Below are positions 6,692 through 7,846 of a stretch of DNA of 7,846 nt, in pieces (within the stretch, counting starts at the first letter, position 1; each line of letters starts with the position of its first letter). The position numbers and the translations under genes were made by a program. Source of the DNA: an uncultured Clostridia bacterium (GTDB taxonomy: Bacteria; Bacillota; Clostridia; UBA1381; UMGS1253); assembly GCA_937892135.1 (NCBI GenBank), contig CALAUK010000008.1, positions 1 through 7,846 on the forward strand. The letters are read 5' to 3'. The notes beneath the pieces were generated by a model. That model made no database searches, was not told where the DNA came from, and saw only the letters and a program-made list of their open reading frames with translations.

Positions 6692-6768
6692 AAATATAAT
6701 GGTAAGTGCGCCTTGTTGCGCGTTATACAGGAGTAACTGAGAATATTTCAGGAAAGAGGGAACTAACT

Positions 6769-7846
6769 ATGAAGAAGATTTTAAGTCTTTTAATTTCTGT
6801 CGCAATTTTTACAACAGTCTTTTCTTCAGTTGCGTTTTCTGCGGGTTCTGTCGCAGGTGACGCTGTGTTTACAGGAGAAGCAGTTGTTTTTGAGACGGAA
6901 GTTTTTGAAAATGGCGAGCCGGCAACGGATATCCGCACAGGAGATACTATTACGGTAAAAATAGTATACAAGTCAGGATTTAACTATTTTAACTCGTTGA
7001 GTATTTCGATGTATTATGATGACGAAGTTTTTGAGGTTGGAACAACAACGCTTCCTAATATGAGTTATTCGTCAATGAACAAAGATATTGAGGACGAGGT
7101 GTTGTTTGTAGGAACCACTTTAGCGCCCATAAGCTTGTCGGAAGGAGATGTTATAGCCAGCGCAGAGTTTACTGTAATCGGCGAGGCTGACACAGACCTT
7201 GACGCTGATATCGAGGTGGTATTCAGTGAGTATTCCGTTACCAATGATAAAGGAAACGATACTTTCTGGGAAGAGCTTGGAGGCGAGGCAAATCCTTATG
7301 AGACAGTAATGCTTCCTGTTTCTTTTGCCGATGCTGATATTGTTATTAAGACTGATGTTGTAAAAGACACAGATTCTTCATTAAAGGCACTGTCCTACAA
7401 GGCTAATGGCAAGACAACAGCACTTGACCTTGCAAGCGGAACAACATTTAATGTAACACTTCCTGTTGGAACAACTTCGGTAGAAGTGTTTGCAGAAAAG
7501 AATTCAGCAAAGGCAGAGAGTCCTGTTATCACGAATGCGGTAATTGAAAACAGAGCAGGTGTTGCGACGGTAGTAGTAACCGCAGAAGATGGCTCAAAGA
7601 CTACATATACAATTAACTTCACAGTTGAAGCTCCCGATACAGATTCTTCATTGAAATCCCTATCATATAAAGCAAACGGAACAACAACAGCTATCGAGCT
7701 GACAGGCGAAACAACCTTTAATGTAACACTTCCCGTTGGAACAACTTCGGTAGAAGTGTTTGCAGAAAAGAATTCAGCAAAGGCAGAAAACCCTGTTATC
7801 ACAAATGCGGTGATTGAGAACAGAGCGGGTGTTGCGACGGTAGTAG
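6769..7846 (+). CDS. Secreted protein with cohesin-like domain and cadherin-like repeats, 5' part
   Basis: The reading frame is open from the ATG at 6769 to the window end (359 codons, no stop), so the C-terminus is missing. Residues 1-24 form a signal peptide: MKK, a hydrophobic core LSLLISVAIFTTVF, and a likely cleavage near VAFS/A. Residues of about 35-160 resemble a cohesin-type beta-sandwich: GDTITVKIVYK (58-68), a central SLSISMYYDDEVFEV (76-90), and GDVIASAEFTVIG (126-138). This is pattern recognition only and need not mean dockerin binding. Two tandem units follow at 200-289 and from 290 on. Each starts DTDSSLK, and the first closes with VTAEDGSKTTYTINFTV (270-286), the ending typical of the bacterial cadherin-like beta-sandwich family (PF12733). 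The protein is probably exported and extends from the cell surface; an anchor such as SLH or LPXTG, or a catalytic domain, would lie beyond the window. It is transcribed from its own promoter, divergently from gltX. The exact role is unknown. Confidence 0.88.
   Translation, partial: MKKILSLLISVAIFTTVFSSVAFSAGSVAGDAVFTGEAVVFETEVFENGEPATDIRTGDTITVKIVYKSGFNYFNSLSISMYYDDEVFEVGTTTLPNMSYSSMNKDIEDEVLFVGTTLAPISLSEGDVIASAEFTVIGEADTDLDADIEVVFSEYSVTNDKGNDTFWEELGGEANPYETVMLPVSFADADIVIKTDVVKDTDSSLKALSYKANGKTTALDLASGTTFNVTLPVGTTSVEVFAEKNSAKAESPVITNAVIENRAGVATVVVTAEDGSKTTYTINFTVEAPDTDSSLKSLSYKANGTTTAIELTGETTFNVTLPVGTTSVEVFAEKNSAKAENPVITNAVIENRAGVATVV
7366..7846 (+). repeat. Tandem 270-bp coding repeat, second copy cut by the window end
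   Basis: Copy 1 spans 7366-7635 and copy 2 begins at 7636, with 211 of 270 bases visible. The period is exactly 90 codons and the frame is kept, so each copy encodes one cadherin-like domain. By hand count the first 75 bases of the copies differ at about 22 positions, while the following 136 bases differ at only about nine and include an unbroken identical run of roughly 53 bases. More copies may follow beyond the window. Confidence 0.95.

Noticed and set aside
6695..6700. TATAAT as an alternative -10 box for the surface-protein promoter
   Set aside because: It lies 26 bases from the TTGACA, too far. TATCAT at 6686-6691 has the correct 17-base spacing and an extended -10 TG.
7395..7802. Minus-strand open frame of 135 codons opposite the repeats
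   Set aside because: It is antisense to the secreted protein gene. Its own repetition simply mirrors the 270-bp coding repeat. It has no ribosome binding site, and the plus-strand product has a signal peptide and recognisable domains.
7366..7846. CRISPR-like or non-coding tandem repeat
   Set aside because: The period is 270 bases with no spacers, the frame is kept, and the units encode a known type of beta-sandwich domain.

Overview
The window looks like a chromosomal segment of a low-GC, Gram-positive-type anaerobe, most likely an uncultured gut member of the Clostridia. Three things point there: a Trp-specific T-box leader, a glutamyl-tRNA synthetase of the roughly 550-residue clostridial type beside a glutaminyl-tRNA synthetase, and a secreted protein with cohesin-like and cadherin-like beta-sandwich domains. 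This placement is an inference from gene content. No species can be named.

Layout. At 1-363 (+) lies the 3' part of ispF (isoprenoid synthesis). Between 364 and 753 there is a consensus sigma-A promoter followed by a complete tryptophan T-box riboswitch: specifier UGG, antiterminator with a UGGC bulge, and a competing terminator. It controls trpB (754-1950) and trpA (1947-2702), which overlap by four bases and end at a bidirectional terminator. From the other side, a minus-strand operon converges on that terminator: gltX (4840-6492), glnS (3165-4826) and a yaiI/yqxD-family gene (2731-3168). The 276-base gap 6493-6768 carries divergent promoters, one for gltX and one for a secreted surface protein (6769 to the window end, +). 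That protein has a signal peptide, a cohesin-like domain and at least two 90-residue cadherin-like repeats.

How the genes work together. When tRNA-Trp is uncharged, the T-box should let transcription continue into trpBA. No other tryptophan genes (trpE, G, D, C, F) lie next to trpBA. TrpB keeps all the active-site residues I can check. TrpA keeps its general-base Glu and the Asp that contacts TrpB. However, by-eye alignment shows acidic residues at three glycine positions that normally bind the phosphate of indole-3-glycerol phosphate, and the catalytic loop is altered. The most interesting hypothesis here is that this is a tRNA-Trp-controlled indole-salvage module. In that module TrpA would serve as an allosteric partner of TrpB, or would act on another ligand, instead of acting as an indole-glycerol-phosphate lyase. 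The gltX-glnS pair supplies Glu-tRNA and Gln-tRNA charging. The surface protein is an independent unit whose repeats show a mosaic pattern of identity that suggests recent duplication or gene conversion.
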